Shown: piece after piece, positions 18,216-27,017 of the stretch | Position numbering within the stretch: position 1 is the stretch's first letter | Layout: every line of letters begins with the position of its first letter | Source: Motiliproteus coralliicola | Lineage (GTDB): Bacteria > Pseudomonadota > Gammaproteobacteria > Pseudomonadales > Balneatricaceae | Length of the DNA stretch: 64,000 nucleotides | Assembly (NCBI RefSeq): GCF_003345655.1 | Contig: NZ_QQOH01000001.1 | Coordinates: 992,001 to 1,056,000, forward strand | Direction of reading: 5' to 3' | The notes under the pieces: generated by a model | What the model saw: the letters and a program-made list of their open reading frames with translations, nothing else | What the model was told of the DNA's origin: nothing | Database searches by the model: none | Program-made: the position numbers and the translations under genes

Positions 18216-20843
18216 TCAGGCCGAAGCCGAAGCACCCTGCATCGCCTGCTCATCCTGAGCACGGCGACGACGCTGCAGAGTAATCAACACCAGCAACAAG
18301 GCCACCGCCGGGATATAGATCAACTGTTTCGGCGGCTGAGCCTGGGGCGCTTCAACGCCGGTGATCACCTGGTCAAACGCCATGCCGGCCTTCTCGGCGG
18401 CACTGTCGAAGCCGACAAAGTCCACCAGGGTGCGATCGCCGCTGGCGATCAGCTCCAGGCCGACACTGGCAAGCCGATCGCGTCCGTTATCGCCCTCGCC
18501 CAACTCCAGCGTGGCAACGAAGGAGCGGGCATTACCGACCGCGTCTTCGCCATCAACCCAGAATCGCAGTTCGGTGCCCGGCTCGACGGTATCGAGGCTC
18601 TGCACCAGCGCACTGGGTTCGATCTGCTGGTAAGGCGCGACGATTCGATCCATCCAGAATCCGGGACGGAACAGCGAGAACGCGATCAGCAGCAGCGCCA
18701 GAGTCTCGTACCAGCGATTGCGGGAGAAGAAATAGCCCTGGGTTGCGGCGGTGAAGATCAGCATCGCAATCGTCGCAACGATAAAGATCTGTATCCCCTG
18801 CGCCCAGCTGACGTCGATTAGCAGCAGGTCGGTGTTGAAGATAAACAGGAACGGCAGCGCCGCGGTTCGCAGACTGTAGCTAAAGGCCTGGAAACCGGTA
18901 CGGATCGGGTCACCGCCGGACACCGCCGCCGCGGCAAACGAAGCCAGCCCCACCGGTGGCGTCACGTCGGCCATGATGCCGAAGTAGAACACGAACAGGT
19001 GCACGGCGATCAGTGGCACGATCAGGCCGGACTCCTGGCCCAATGAGATCACTACCGGCGCCAGCAGCGACGACACCACGATGTAGTTGGCGGTGGTCGG
19101 CAGCCCCATCCCGAGGATCAGACTCAACACGGCGGTGAGCATCAGCATCAGCAGCAGATTACCCATCGACAGCACTTCGACCAGATCGGCCAGCACCGAG
19201 CCGACACCGGTCTGGGAGACCGCACCGACGATAATCCCGGCGGTGGCCGTGGCGATGCCGATTCCGATCATGTTGCGGGCACCGACGATCAGACCGTCAA
19301 TCAGCTCGTTAAAACCCTTGCGCAGTCGACGCGGCAGCTCGTCCTTGCCGCGGAACCAGGCCATCAACGGCCGCTGGGTGACCAGAATGAACATCATCAG
19401 CACCGTGGCCCAGAAAGCCGACAGTCCCGGCGACAGGCGCTCGATCATCAGGCACCAGACCAGTACCACCACCGGCAGCAGGTAGTGCAGACCGGATTTA
19501 ACCGTCGGGCCCACTTCCGGCAGTTGCACCATCGGCGAGTCGGGGTCGTCCAATTCCAGGTCCGGCACCCGCGAGGCAAAGCGAACCAGGAACAGATAAA
19601 CCACGAACAGCAGCGCCGCGATCACCAGACCAGCGTAGTCGCCGAAGGTAGGTTTGACCCAGCCGATGCCGTAATACACCACCGCCGCAATACCGGCGGT
19701 GACCAGGAAACCGGTCAGCATGCCGATCAAGCGCAGCTGCCAGGTTTTGACTTCCATCCGTCGAGGCAGCCCCTGCATATTTTGCTTCAGGGCTTCCAGG
19801 TGAACGATATAGATCAGCGCCAGGTAGGAGATCAATGCCGGCAGAAAGGCGTGGGTGATAACCTCAACGTAGGAGATACCCACGTACTCGACCATCAGGA
19901 ACGCCGCGGCGCCCATCACCGGCGGCATGATCTGACCGTTGACCGAAGACGCAACTTCGACCGCACCGGCCTTTTCGGAGGTAAAGCCGACCCGCTTCAT
20001 CATCGGGATGGTGAAGGTGCCGGTGGTGACCACGTTGGCGATGGAGGAGCCGGAGATCAGACCGGTCAGACCGGAGGAAACTACCGCGGCCTTGGCCGGG
20101 CCGCCACGCATGTGGCCCAGCAGCGAGAACGCCACCTTGATGAAATAGTTACCGGCACCGGCTTTGTCCAACAGCGCGCCGAACAGCACGAACAGGAATA
20201 CGAAATTGGAGGACACCCCGAGCGCGATACCGAATACCCCTTCGGTGGTCAGCCACTGGTGGTTAACCAGCTCTTTCAGGGTAACGCCCTTGTGGGCGAT
20301 CAATTCCGGCATCCAGGGCCCGGCCAGCGAATAGGTCAGGAATACGATCGCCACGATCATCAGCGGCGGTCCCAGGGTACGGCGGGTCGCTTCCAACAGC
20401 AGGATCAGACCGGTGATGGAGAACACCAGGTCCTGGGTATTGGGCAGCCCCGGACGGGTCACCAGCTGGTCGTAGAACAGGAAAATATAGCTGGCACTAA
20501 AGGCGCCCAGTAGGCTCAGGGCAATATCGGTCACCGGGATATGGTGACGCGGTGAACGGGCCAGCGCCGGGTAAGCGGTAAAGGCCAGGAAGGCGGCGAA
20601 GCCCAGGTGAATGGCCCGCACTTCGGTGTCGTTGAAGATGCCGAAACTACCGATAATCGGCCAATCGTAAAACGGTAATGGTGATGCTATCCAGAGCTGG
20701 AACAGTGACCAGCACAGTGCGGCGGCGAGTAGAATTTTTCCTTGCCAACCTTCGGGGATACGGGCGCCGGTATCGTTGGCGGCCACCATCTCCTGCAGTT
20801 CCCTATCATCAGCCTCAGCCTGTCGGTTTTGTAGTTCTGTCAT
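18216..20843 (-). CDS. TRAP transporter fused permease (4TM + 12TM), TAXI type
   Basis: The 875-residue inner-membrane protein joins the small (DctQ-like, ~35-220) and large (DctM-like, ~225-690) TRAP subunits, the usual form for TAXI systems. Visible landmarks are the SGLTGLISGSSIANVVTTGTFT and GLPTTANYIVVSSLLAP segments of the DctM transport core. A C-terminal DUF3394-like extracytoplasmic domain (~715-835) is followed by a last helix. It imports an organic acid or similar solute using a sodium or proton gradient, taking it from the binding protein encoded upstream. The start has CGGAG six bases away. The binding-protein gene precedes it by 130 bases with a hairpin between. Substrate is unknown. 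Confidence 0.93.
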   Translation of the reverse strand: MTELQNRQAEADDRELQEMVAANDTGARIPEGWQGKILLAAALCWSLFQLWIASPLPFYDWPIIGSFGIFNDTEVRAIHLGFAAFLAFTAYPALARSPRHHIPVTDIALSLLGAFSASYIFLFYDQLVTRPGLPNTQDLVFSITGLILLLEATRRTLGPPLMIVAIVFLTYSLAGPWMPELIAHKGVTLKELVNHQWLTTEGVFGIALGVSSNFVFLFVLFGALLDKAGAGNYFIKVAFSLLGHMRGGPAKAAVVSSGLTGLISGSSIANVVTTGTFTIPMMKRVGFTSEKAGAVEVASSVNGQIMPPVMGAAAFLMVEYVGISYVEVITHAFLPALISYLALIYIVHLEALKQNMQGLPRRMEVKTWQLRLIGMLTGFLVTAGIAAVVYYGIGWVKPTFGDYAGLVIAALLFVVYLFLVRFASRVPDLELDDPDSPMVQLPEVGPTVKSGLHYLLPVVVLVWCLMIERLSPGLSAFWATVLMMFILVTQRPLMAWFRGKDELPRRLRKGFNELIDGLIVGARNMIGIGIATATAGIIVGAVSQTGVGSVLADLVEVLSMGNLLLMLMLTAVLSLILGMGLPTTANYIVVSSLLAPVVISLGQESGLIVPLIAVHLFVFYFGIMADVTPPVGLASFAAAAVSGGDPIRTGFQAFSYSLRTAALPFLFIFNTDLLLIDVSWAQGIQIFIVATIAMLIFTAATQGYFFSRNRWYETLALLLIAFSLFRPGFWMDRIVAPYQQIEPSALVQSLDTVEPGTELRFWVDGEDAVGNARSFVATLELGEGDNGRDRLASVGLELIASGDRTLVDFVGFDSAAEKAGMAFDQVITGVEAPQAQPPKQLIYIPAVALLLVLITLQRRRRAQDEQAMQGASASA

Positions 20844-20912
20844 AATCGCTCCGACAATTAAGCGTGAAACAAGCGCCGGCAGAACCTAATAAATCGAGGC
20901 GGCAGACGCTCT

Positions 20913-20946
20913 AAAAAGAACGGTCAACCCAGGCTGGGCTGACCGT
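20913..20946 (-). terminator. Attenuator-like terminator between TAXI receptor and TRAP permease
   Basis: On the minus strand, ACGGTCAGCCCAG pairs with the near-complement ending in TTGACCGT, followed by TCTTTTT. Placed 28 bases after the receptor stop, it would let many more receptor than permease transcripts form, the usual stoichiometry for binding-protein transporters. Confidence 0.75.
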
Positions 20947-20973
20947 GATCCCTAGGGGATGATCGGATCTGGA

Positions 20974-21966
20974 TTACATCCAGCCCTGTTCTTTGTAGTA
21001 GCGCACAGCGCCTTCGTGCAGCGGTGCAGACAGGCCGCCGGAGATCATGGTCTTCGGATCCAGGTTGGCGAAGGCCGGGTGCAGACGCTTGAAGCGATCG
21101 AAGTTGTCGAATACCGCCTTAACTACCTGGTAGACAGTTTCGTCATCGACGTTGGCAGAGGTCACCATGGTGGCCGCGTTACCGAAGGTGGTCACATCGC
21201 TGTCGGTTCCCTTGTACAGGCCGCCCTTGATGGTGGCTTCGGCGTAGTAGTCGTTTTCAGCGATCAGCTTGTTGATCTCTTTGCCGGTAACCGGAACAAC
21301 GACAGAATCACAGGAAGTAGTGGCTTCCTTGATCGCACCGGACGGGTGACCGACAGAGTAGATCATCACGTCCAGCTTGTTGTCGCACAGCGCCTGAGCC
21401 TGCTCGGAAGCCTTCAGCTCGGCCGCCAGCTTGAAGCTGTCACGGGTCCAACCCTTCTCGGCCATGATCACTTCCATGGTGCCGCGGGTACCGGAACCCG
21501 GGTTGTTCAGGTTAACGCGCTTGCCAACCAGGTCGTCAAAGCTCTTAACGCCGGAGTCGGCACGGGCAACAACGGTGAAGGGCTCGTTATGGACGGAGAA
21601 CAGCGCGCGCAGGTTGTCAAACTTACCCTGGTCGATGAAGGTCTGGTGCTTGGTACCGTTCAGAGCGTGGAACTGCCAGTCGGACTGAGCCATACCCATG
21701 TCCTGCTGGCCCTGACGGATCGCGTTGATGTTGGCAACAGAACCACCGGTGGACGGCGCGGTGCACTTGATTCCGTGATCGCTGGTGCCACGGTTGACCA
21801 GACGACACATGGACTGGCCGACAACATAGTAAACACCGGTTTGACCACCAGTACCGATGGTCACGTAGGTCTGATCCGCCGCCAGCGCGCTGGAGGCGCC
21901 GAACGCAGCCGTCAGGCCGACAGTGGAGGAAAGTAGAGTCGTAGCAAGTTTGTTCTTCAGAGACAT
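20974..21966 (-). CDS. TAXI-family TRAP solute-binding protein (first copy)
   Basis: The ATG at 21966 has AGGA at good spacing; an ATG two codons earlier is possible. The 330-residue precursor has a signal peptide ending near ALA (29). The mature part starts DQTYVTIGTGGQTGVYYVVG, the TAXI signature, with cysteines and a GHPSGAIKEA motif. It captures the transported solute in the periplasm and hands it to the fused permease encoded next. Three GTTATC repeats lie directly upstream. It is clearly paralogous to the protein encoded at 23904-24869. Confidence 0.93.
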   Translation of the reverse strand: MSLKNKLATTLLSSTVGLTAAFGASSALAADQTYVTIGTGGQTGVYYVVGQSMCRLVNRGTSDHGIKCTAPSTGGSVANINAIRQGQQDMGMAQSDWQFHALNGTKHQTFIDQGKFDNLRALFSVHNEPFTVVARADSGVKSFDDLVGKRVNLNNPGSGTRGTMEVIMAEKGWTRDSFKLAAELKASEQAQALCDNKLDVMIYSVGHPSGAIKEATTSCDSVVVPVTGKEINKLIAENDYYAEATIKGGLYKGTDSDVTTFGNAATMVTSANVDDETVYQVVKAVFDNFDRFKRLHPAFANLDPKTMISGGLSAPLHEGAVRYYKEQGWM

Positions 21967-21977
21967 GTGCATTCCTA

Positions 21978-21996
21978 GTTATCGTTATCGTTATCG
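21978..21996. repeat. Three tandem GTTATC hexamers before the TAXI gene
   Basis: GTTATC occurs three times in a row followed by a G, 12 bases before the TAXI start and so within its leader. Copy-number change would alter spacing between promoter and ribosome site. Confidence 0.8.
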
Positions 21997-22287
21997 TCCC
22001 GCCGGGCGGGCCTTTGTGGTTATCAGCAATTACCCGGGGGCAACCGCCTGCAAAACACCCGCGGCAGTTCGGTTTGGTGTTGCCGCGAGAACAGTCCTTC
22101 AAGACTCGGGACAACATAAGCCAACCCAACCGGCGCCCAAACCGCCATTCATGCCAACAAAACCTCCTCGCGTGCCATTCTCGATGAAAAAATGATCTTG
22201 GCCCTAAAACCCCCTCGAAACCGGAAACAGAGACTGCGATACGACGAATGCCCCGCTATCATAGGGCGCCAAGCGCCCCGTTGAGGG
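21997..22287. other. Divergent control region, TAXI gene and histidine kinase
   Basis: About 290 bases with no credible gene lie between the minus-strand TAXI receptor and the plus-strand kinase. It should hold promoters for both. The purine-rich strand contains several GGC-rich tracts, but I see no convincing operator. Confidence 0.4.
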
Positions 22288-22320
22288 ATGTCGCTTGAAA
22301 CCCAGAAGCCGATACCCGCT

Positions 22321-23907
22321 ATGAACCTGCTGCAACGACTCAAACAACTCCGCCGCCAAAAACCCCTCGGCATCCGCCTGTTGGCCGCGATACTGCTGTG
22401 CAGCTCGCTGATCACCCTGATCGCCACCGGTACCCAGCTTTGGCTCGACTACCGTTACGAGCTATCCGCCATCGACGAGCGCCTGCACCAGATCGAGACC
22501 AGCTCGCTCAATAGCCTGTCCAACAGTCTGTGGGAGATCAGTCCGGCTCAGGTACAGGTGCAGCTGGACGGCCTGCACCAGTTGCCGGATGTGCGCTACT
22601 TGGAGATCAGCTCTCAGTATGGGGATGACTACCGTGCCGGCACTCGCCCCGATTCCGGCTCAACCCTTGAACGCCGTTATCAACTCGAACACCGCAGCGC
22701 CGACGGCAACCTGTTTCAGGTTGGGGAACTGACCCTGATCATCAGCCTGGATGAGGTGTACCAGCGCCTGGCTGACAAGGTGCTGGTGATCCTGGCGTCA
22801 CAGGGGATCAAGACCTTTCTGGTGTCGATTTTTATCCTGACCATCTTCAGCCGACTGGTCACCCAGCACCTGGGCTCGATGGCCGCTTACGCCCGTCGTT
22901 TGAAACTGGATCACCTGGATCAGCCGCTGATTCTAAAGCGCCACCGACGCCATCATGACGACGAGCTCAGCCAGGTGGTAGATGCGATGAACAGCATGCG
23001 CGAGTCGATGCTGCAGGACATCAGCAAGCGTGAACAGGCGGAACAGGAGCTGGCCCGTTTGAATACCGAGCTGGAGCAACGGGTGGTCGATCGCACCCAG
23101 CAGCTGGAACAGCGCAATCAAGAACTACAGCAGCTGCTGGCCAAACTGCAGACCACCCAGCAGCAGCTGGTGGAGTCGAAAAAGCTGGCCGCACTCGGCG
23201 GTCTGGTTGCCGGGGTGGCCCACGAGATCAACACCCCGATCGGGATCGGTTACACCGCCGCCTCCTACCTTTCCGACCAGGCCCGGCTCTATAAACAGCA
23301 ACGTCCCGACGAGCCGATCACCGACACCCTGATGGAAACCAGCCGGCTGATCTGTCAGAACCTCGAGCGCGCCACCCAATTGATCAGCGCCTTCAAACAG
23401 GTCTCGGTTGACCAATCCAGCGAACAACGTCGTCGTTTCGATCTGATTGAGTACCTGGATGAGATCCTGACCTCGCTGCAACCACGCCTGAAACAGTGCC
23501 GTCCCGAGATCCGTATCCAGGGACCAACGCAGCTGATGCTGGATAGCTACCCCGGTGGTTACTACCAGATCTTCACCAACCTGATTCTGAATTCGCTACT
23601 GCACGGGTTTGATCATCAGCCCGGCGGCGTGATCGAGATCGAGCTGCAACTCCACGGGCAACAACTTCAGATCGATTACCGGGATAACGGTGTCGGTATT
23701 GCCGAGGACTGGCATCAGAAACTGTTCGAGCCCTTTATGACCACCAAACGCAGTCAGGGCTGCAGCGGCTTGGGGATGCATATCGTCTTCAACCTGGTGC
23801 ATCAACTGCTCAATGGCCAGATTCATTGCCTGGTATCAGATCGGGGAGCCCATTTCCGGATCGAGCTGCCGCTGCAGGATACAGCGGCGTTACAAGACGA
23901 GGCCTAA
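22321..23907 (+). CDS. Membrane sensor histidine kinase
   Basis: The frame opens at 22288; the ATG at 22321 (528 residues) gives a more typical N-terminus, but neither has a strong ribosome site. Two membrane helices (~17-39 and ~153-177) enclose a ~110-residue periplasmic domain. HAMP (~178-234), a glutamine-rich coiled coil (~240-288), the H-box AALGGLVAGVAHEINTP (His ~301) and an ATPase domain follow. The N-box reads IFTNLILNSLLHGF, with DNGVGI and GLGMHIVFNLV G-boxes. No response regulator is adjacent. It lies between two TAXI genes, and its stop overlaps the stop of the second by 4 bases. It may sense the TAXI ligand, directly or through the second TAXI protein. Confidence 0.9.
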   Translation: MNLLQRLKQLRRQKPLGIRLLAAILLCSSLITLIATGTQLWLDYRYELSAIDERLHQIETSSLNSLSNSLWEISPAQVQVQLDGLHQLPDVRYLEISSQYGDDYRAGTRPDSGSTLERRYQLEHRSADGNLFQVGELTLIISLDEVYQRLADKVLVILASQGIKTFLVSIFILTIFSRLVTQHLGSMAAYARRLKLDHLDQPLILKRHRRHHDDELSQVVDAMNSMRESMLQDISKREQAEQELARLNTELEQRVVDRTQQLEQRNQELQQLLAKLQTTQQQLVESKKLAALGGLVAGVAHEINTPIGIGYTAASYLSDQARLYKQQRPDEPITDTLMETSRLICQNLERATQLISAFKQVSVDQSSEQRRRFDLIEYLDEILTSLQPRLKQCRPEIRIQGPTQLMLDSYPGGYYQIFTNLILNSLLHGFDHQPGGVIEIELQLHGQQLQIDYRDNGVGIAEDWHQKLFEPFMTTKRSQGCSGLGMHIVFNLVHQLLNGQIHCLVSDRGAHFRIELPLQDTAALQDEA

Positions 23908-24869
23908 GGGATCAACCCGGCTTCTCGGAAGTACCGCAATGCGCCGGGATGCATCGGCGCCGCCAACGGCCCCTCGACCATCGCGCCAGACTCGAGCTGC
24001 TTGAACGCCGGATGCATCCGGCGGAAGCTCGGCAAGCGCTCAAACAGGGCTTTGACGATCGCATAGGCATCCTGCTCGGGCAGATCCGCCCGACTGATCA
24101 CAGTGGCACGCACCCCCGCCGTCTCGATTTCACCCAGGCCTGAGGCGTAATAGCCCCCGTTGAGGTGCTCGGAGCGGTAGTGGGGATTTTTCCCGGATAA
24201 GGTCGAGACATCAGCGGATGCCAGCGCCAATAAGCGACTGTCGCAGTCTCGCAACGCCTCCTTGATAGCACCGCTGGGGTGACCGACCACATAGAGGGTC
24301 GCGTCGATACGGCCATCGCACAACGCCTGAGCTTGCTGCGCCGGCTCCAGCTGATGGACTTCCGGGAAATCATTCAGGCTCCAGCCCCGCGCCTGCATCA
24401 GCAACTGCAAGGTGGCACGCTGACTGCTTCCCTCGGGACCGATATTGATCCGTTTGCCACGTAGGTCATCGAAGCTGTCGATGCCGCTATCCTTGCGCGC
24501 GACCACGGTGATGTACTCGGTATAGAGACTAAACAGAGTTCGAAGCTGAGCTAGCGGCTCTGCGAAGCGGCCCTGACCTTGAAGCGCATCATGGAGCTGA
24601 CCCGCTTCCGCAATTCCCAGATCGAGCTGTTGAGCGTCCACCTGCTGTAGATTGCTGACCGAACCGGGCGTGCTTCGAACGGCGCAACGAATCCCGTGTT
24701 CCATTCGGTTTTCATTCACCAACCGGCAAATCGCCCCACCGGCCGGGTAATACAGCCCCGTTACGCCGCCGGTTCCCAATGAAATGATCTTGCTCTGCGC
24801 ACTGGCATCTGCCAGCAGAAAAGGACTAAGCAGCAGGCAGCCAGCGAGATGTTGATACCACTTTTTCAA
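23904..24869 (-). CDS. TAXI-family periplasmic receptor (second copy)
   Basis: The 321-residue precursor has a signal peptide ending near ASA (24), then the TAXI opening KIISLGTGGVTGLYYPAGG. Both TAXI proteins here share the CRLVN, VVARKDSGIDSFDDLRGKR-like, QAQALCD and VVGHPSGAIKEA segments, so they are paralogues. This copy has no permease beside it; the kinase gene converges on it tail to tail. It may share the upstream permease, or act as the ligand-binding partner of the kinase. The second option would explain why it stands apart from the transporter, but this is inference. Confidence 0.9.
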   Translation of the reverse strand: MKKWYQHLAGCLLLSPFLLADASAQSKIISLGTGGVTGLYYPAGGAICRLVNENRMEHGIRCAVRSTPGSVSNLQQVDAQQLDLGIAEAGQLHDALQGQGRFAEPLAQLRTLFSLYTEYITVVARKDSGIDSFDDLRGKRINIGPEGSSQRATLQLLMQARGWSLNDFPEVHQLEPAQQAQALCDGRIDATLYVVGHPSGAIKEALRDCDSRLLALASADVSTLSGKNPHYRSEHLNGGYYASGLGEIETAGVRATVISRADLPEQDAYAIVKALFERLPSFRRMHPAFKQLESGAMVEGPLAAPMHPGALRYFREAGLIP

Positions 24870-25198
24870 TCAGCCATCCCGTGTCGAAGTTAAACCGCAG
24901 AGTATCAGATAAACGACCGCTCAAAGCTACCTTGCAACAGCGTCATTGGAAGACCAAAAGCAGGCCGCCACCTTAACGCTAATCGCCAGGCATATAGGTT
25001 ACTCAGTGTTACAAGAATTCATTGAAACACTAAATATCCGTGACCCAATATGAGAACATGCATATACGGTTTATCTAATTTAGCTGCATCACAAGGCTCG
25101 AAGGTTTGCCTGACCTGTCGCCACAAGGTCCCTAGCTAGACACAAGGTCCCTAGCTAGACACCAGATAACCGCAAGCGGTAACCGAGGGTACGGTATC
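24870..25198. other. Divergent intergenic region with tandem repeat
   Basis: No gene is seen between the second TAXI gene and the PAS-GGDEF gene. The left half is AT-rich and could contain both promoters. The right end contains the 19-base tandem duplication described separately. Confidence 0.4.
25122..25159. repeat. Two exact tandem copies of a 19-base unit
   Basis: The unit CACAAGGTCCCTAGCTAGA occurs at 25122-25140 and again at 25141-25159. Each copy holds the palindrome CTAGCTAG. It lies 39 bases before the start of the PAS-GGDEF gene, so it is either a regulator site pair or a recent duplication in the leader. Confidence 0.9.
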
Positions 25199-26557
25199 AT
25201 GGAAAGTCCAAGTAACCCCTATCTCAGCGCCACCAATCTTTACGCTGAAGCCTTAGCCAGTAGCGACCTGTTTTCCAACAACAAAACCATCATGCTATTG
25301 ATCTGCCCGACCACGGGCAGCATCGTTGGAGCCAGTAGCGGCGCCTGCGAGTATTACGGCTACTCGCGTGAGCAGCTGACCTCCATGGCCATTGCAGAGA
25401 TCAATACCGCCTCGGTCGAAGAGATCAGCAAAGAGATGAACCGGGCCGAGTCAGAATCCCGAAACTTCTTTGTTTTTTCCCATCGGCTCAGCAGTGGTGA
25501 AATTCGAAATGTCGAAGTGATCTCGACCCCGATCAGCGTCGGAGAGAACAAGCTGCTCTTTTCCGTGATTAATGACGTCACCGAAAAGCTGATCGCCGAA
25601 GAGAAGGCCAAGCGCACCCTGTCGGAACTTGAAACGATCCTGGATAACGCCCACGAAGGTATCGCCTATATCCGAAATCGGGTGTTCGTCCGGGTCAATA
25701 ACTGGCTGCTGGAACAGACGGGCTACCTGCGGACCGAGCTGGAAGGCAGCGATACCAGCATCATTCATGAAAGCCTGAAAAGTTACCACCAGATCGGTAA
25801 GGAAGCCTACTCAGGAATCGAAGGCGGCAATGTCTATCGCGCCGAGATACGCCTGAAGCGCAAAGACGAGTCCCTATTCTGGTGCCGAATTACCGGCCGA
25901 GAGATCGATCAGAACGCCGAAGGAGCCGGTTCGATCTGGCTGTTCGATGACATCTCCAAGCAACGGCAGAAGGAACAAGCCCTTCATCAACGGGCCAACT
26001 TCGACCATCTGACCGGCCTACCCAACCGCGCCCTGTTCCTGGACCGGCTGACGCAAGCCATCTCCCGGGCTAAACGAAACGGCGAGCGCCTGGCTCTGCT
26101 GTTTGCCGATCTGAATGGCTTTAAGGCCATCAACGACTCGCTGGGGCACAGCGCCGGCGATCAGGCACTGATTGAAATTGCGGAACGACTGACCCAAACC
26201 ATTAGAGCATCGGATACCCTGGCTCGATTCGCCGGTGACGAATTCACCATGGTTCTACCGGGGATTGACTCACAAGCCTCGATCGATCGATTTATCGGCA
26301 AGATAAACCAACAATTTGACCAGCCGTTCGTAATCGATGGAATCCCTATTGCACTCTCGCTGAGCATCGGTGCGGCAATCTATCCCGAACAGGGCGAATC
26401 CATCAATGAACTGCTCGTTCGTGCCGATGAACAGATGTACCAACAGAAAAGAGCCAGCCGTAAACCCACCAAGAATCTGACCCAGTCTATTGTCGCGGTG
26501 AGTCAGTATTTCAGCGGTCCCAATGAAAACCCGGTGCAGAAAAAACCGGATTCTTGA
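25199..26557 (+). CDS. Cytosolic PAS-PAS diguanylate cyclase
   Basis: The 452-residue protein has two PAS domains (~28-130 and ~142-258) and a GGDEF domain (~265-435), with no membrane helix. The active-site motif is AGDEF (345-349), a variant found in active cyclases. An inhibitory site RASD (336-339) sits exactly five residues before it. LFADLNGFKAINDSLGH carries the metal and substrate residues. It should make c-di-GMP in response to a cytosolic signal read by the PAS domains. A GAGGG element lies about 9 bases before the ATG. Two tandem 19-base repeats lie just upstream. It is monocistronic. Confidence 0.92.
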   Translation: MESPSNPYLSATNLYAEALASSDLFSNNKTIMLLICPTTGSIVGASSGACEYYGYSREQLTSMAIAEINTASVEEISKEMNRAESESRNFFVFSHRLSSGEIRNVEVISTPISVGENKLLFSVINDVTEKLIAEEKAKRTLSELETILDNAHEGIAYIRNRVFVRVNNWLLEQTGYLRTELEGSDTSIIHESLKSYHQIGKEAYSGIEGGNVYRAEIRLKRKDESLFWCRITGREIDQNAEGAGSIWLFDDISKQRQKEQALHQRANFDHLTGLPNRALFLDRLTQAISRAKRNGERLALLFADLNGFKAINDSLGHSAGDQALIEIAERLTQTIRASDTLARFAGDEFTMVLPGIDSQASIDRFIGKINQQFDQPFVIDGIPIALSLSIGAAIYPEQGESINELLVRADEQMYQQKRASRKPTKNLTQSIVAVSQYFSGPNENPVQKKPDS

Positions 26558-26619
26558 ACAGCCGCTGGCAGCCCGGACTAGAGGCTAAGAGCTAACGCAA
26601 AAAAAACGATCCGGTTGAA

Positions 26620-26973
26620 TTACAGCCTCAGCGTCAACGTAGCCCGCTGCTGTTTTCGTCCCTTGAGCGCGCAAAACTCCTGCATCTGGCCGTCCTGATA
26701 GGTCACTTTGACATTGAACCCCATCGCGGGCCGATGATTCAGCACCAGCAGTCGCTGCTGGCCCGGTTCGATCCTGTATACCTGCAGGCTGGATTGGCTA
26801 TCGGCACTGCCAAAATCCAACTGTATCGCGTCGATACGCTGGCCACTGGCGTTGTTAAAGGTTACCTCCATGCCGTGAAGTGGCGCGTTACTTCGGCCGA
26901 CAGCAAAACCGGCGCCAAAGATCAGCACCAGTAACAGCGTTGCTGCCCAGTAAGCCCGGCTGCTGGCCATCAT
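26620..26973 (-). CDS. Small membrane-anchored protein of unknown function
   Basis: The 117-residue product starts with a single signal or anchor helix (~7-26, YWAATLLLVLIFGAGFAVG). A ~90-residue domain of predicted strands follows (MEVTFNNASGQRIDAIQLDF, then YRIEPGQQRLLVLNHRPAMGF). I do not recognise the family. The pattern suggests a small beta-sandwich facing the periplasm. It is followed on the same strand by the nucleotide cyclase gene but lies 3' of that gene's stop, so it would be the second gene of a two-gene unit. Confidence 0.6.
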   Translation of the reverse strand: MMASSRAYWAATLLLVLIFGAGFAVGRSNAPLHGMEVTFNNASGQRIDAIQLDFGSADSQSSLQVYRIEPGQQRLLVLNHRPAMGFNVKVTYQDGQMQEFCALKGRKQQRATLTLRL

Positions 26974-27017
26974 GGTAATACCCCAAGACTTATATAAGAG
27001 ATAGCTACTATATCAGA

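Noticed and set aside
19485-20513. 342-codon frame opposite the TRAP permease
   Set aside because: Same type of shadow; no ribosome site or recognisable domain.
20959-21936. 325-codon frame opposite the first TAXI gene
   Set aside because: The minus-strand TAXI gene has a signal peptide, ribosome site and family motifs; the plus-strand frame has none.
22149-22200. Sigma-54 promoter before the TAXI gene (TGGCAC on the minus strand)
   Set aside because: The downstream TTGC element is missing at the required spacing.
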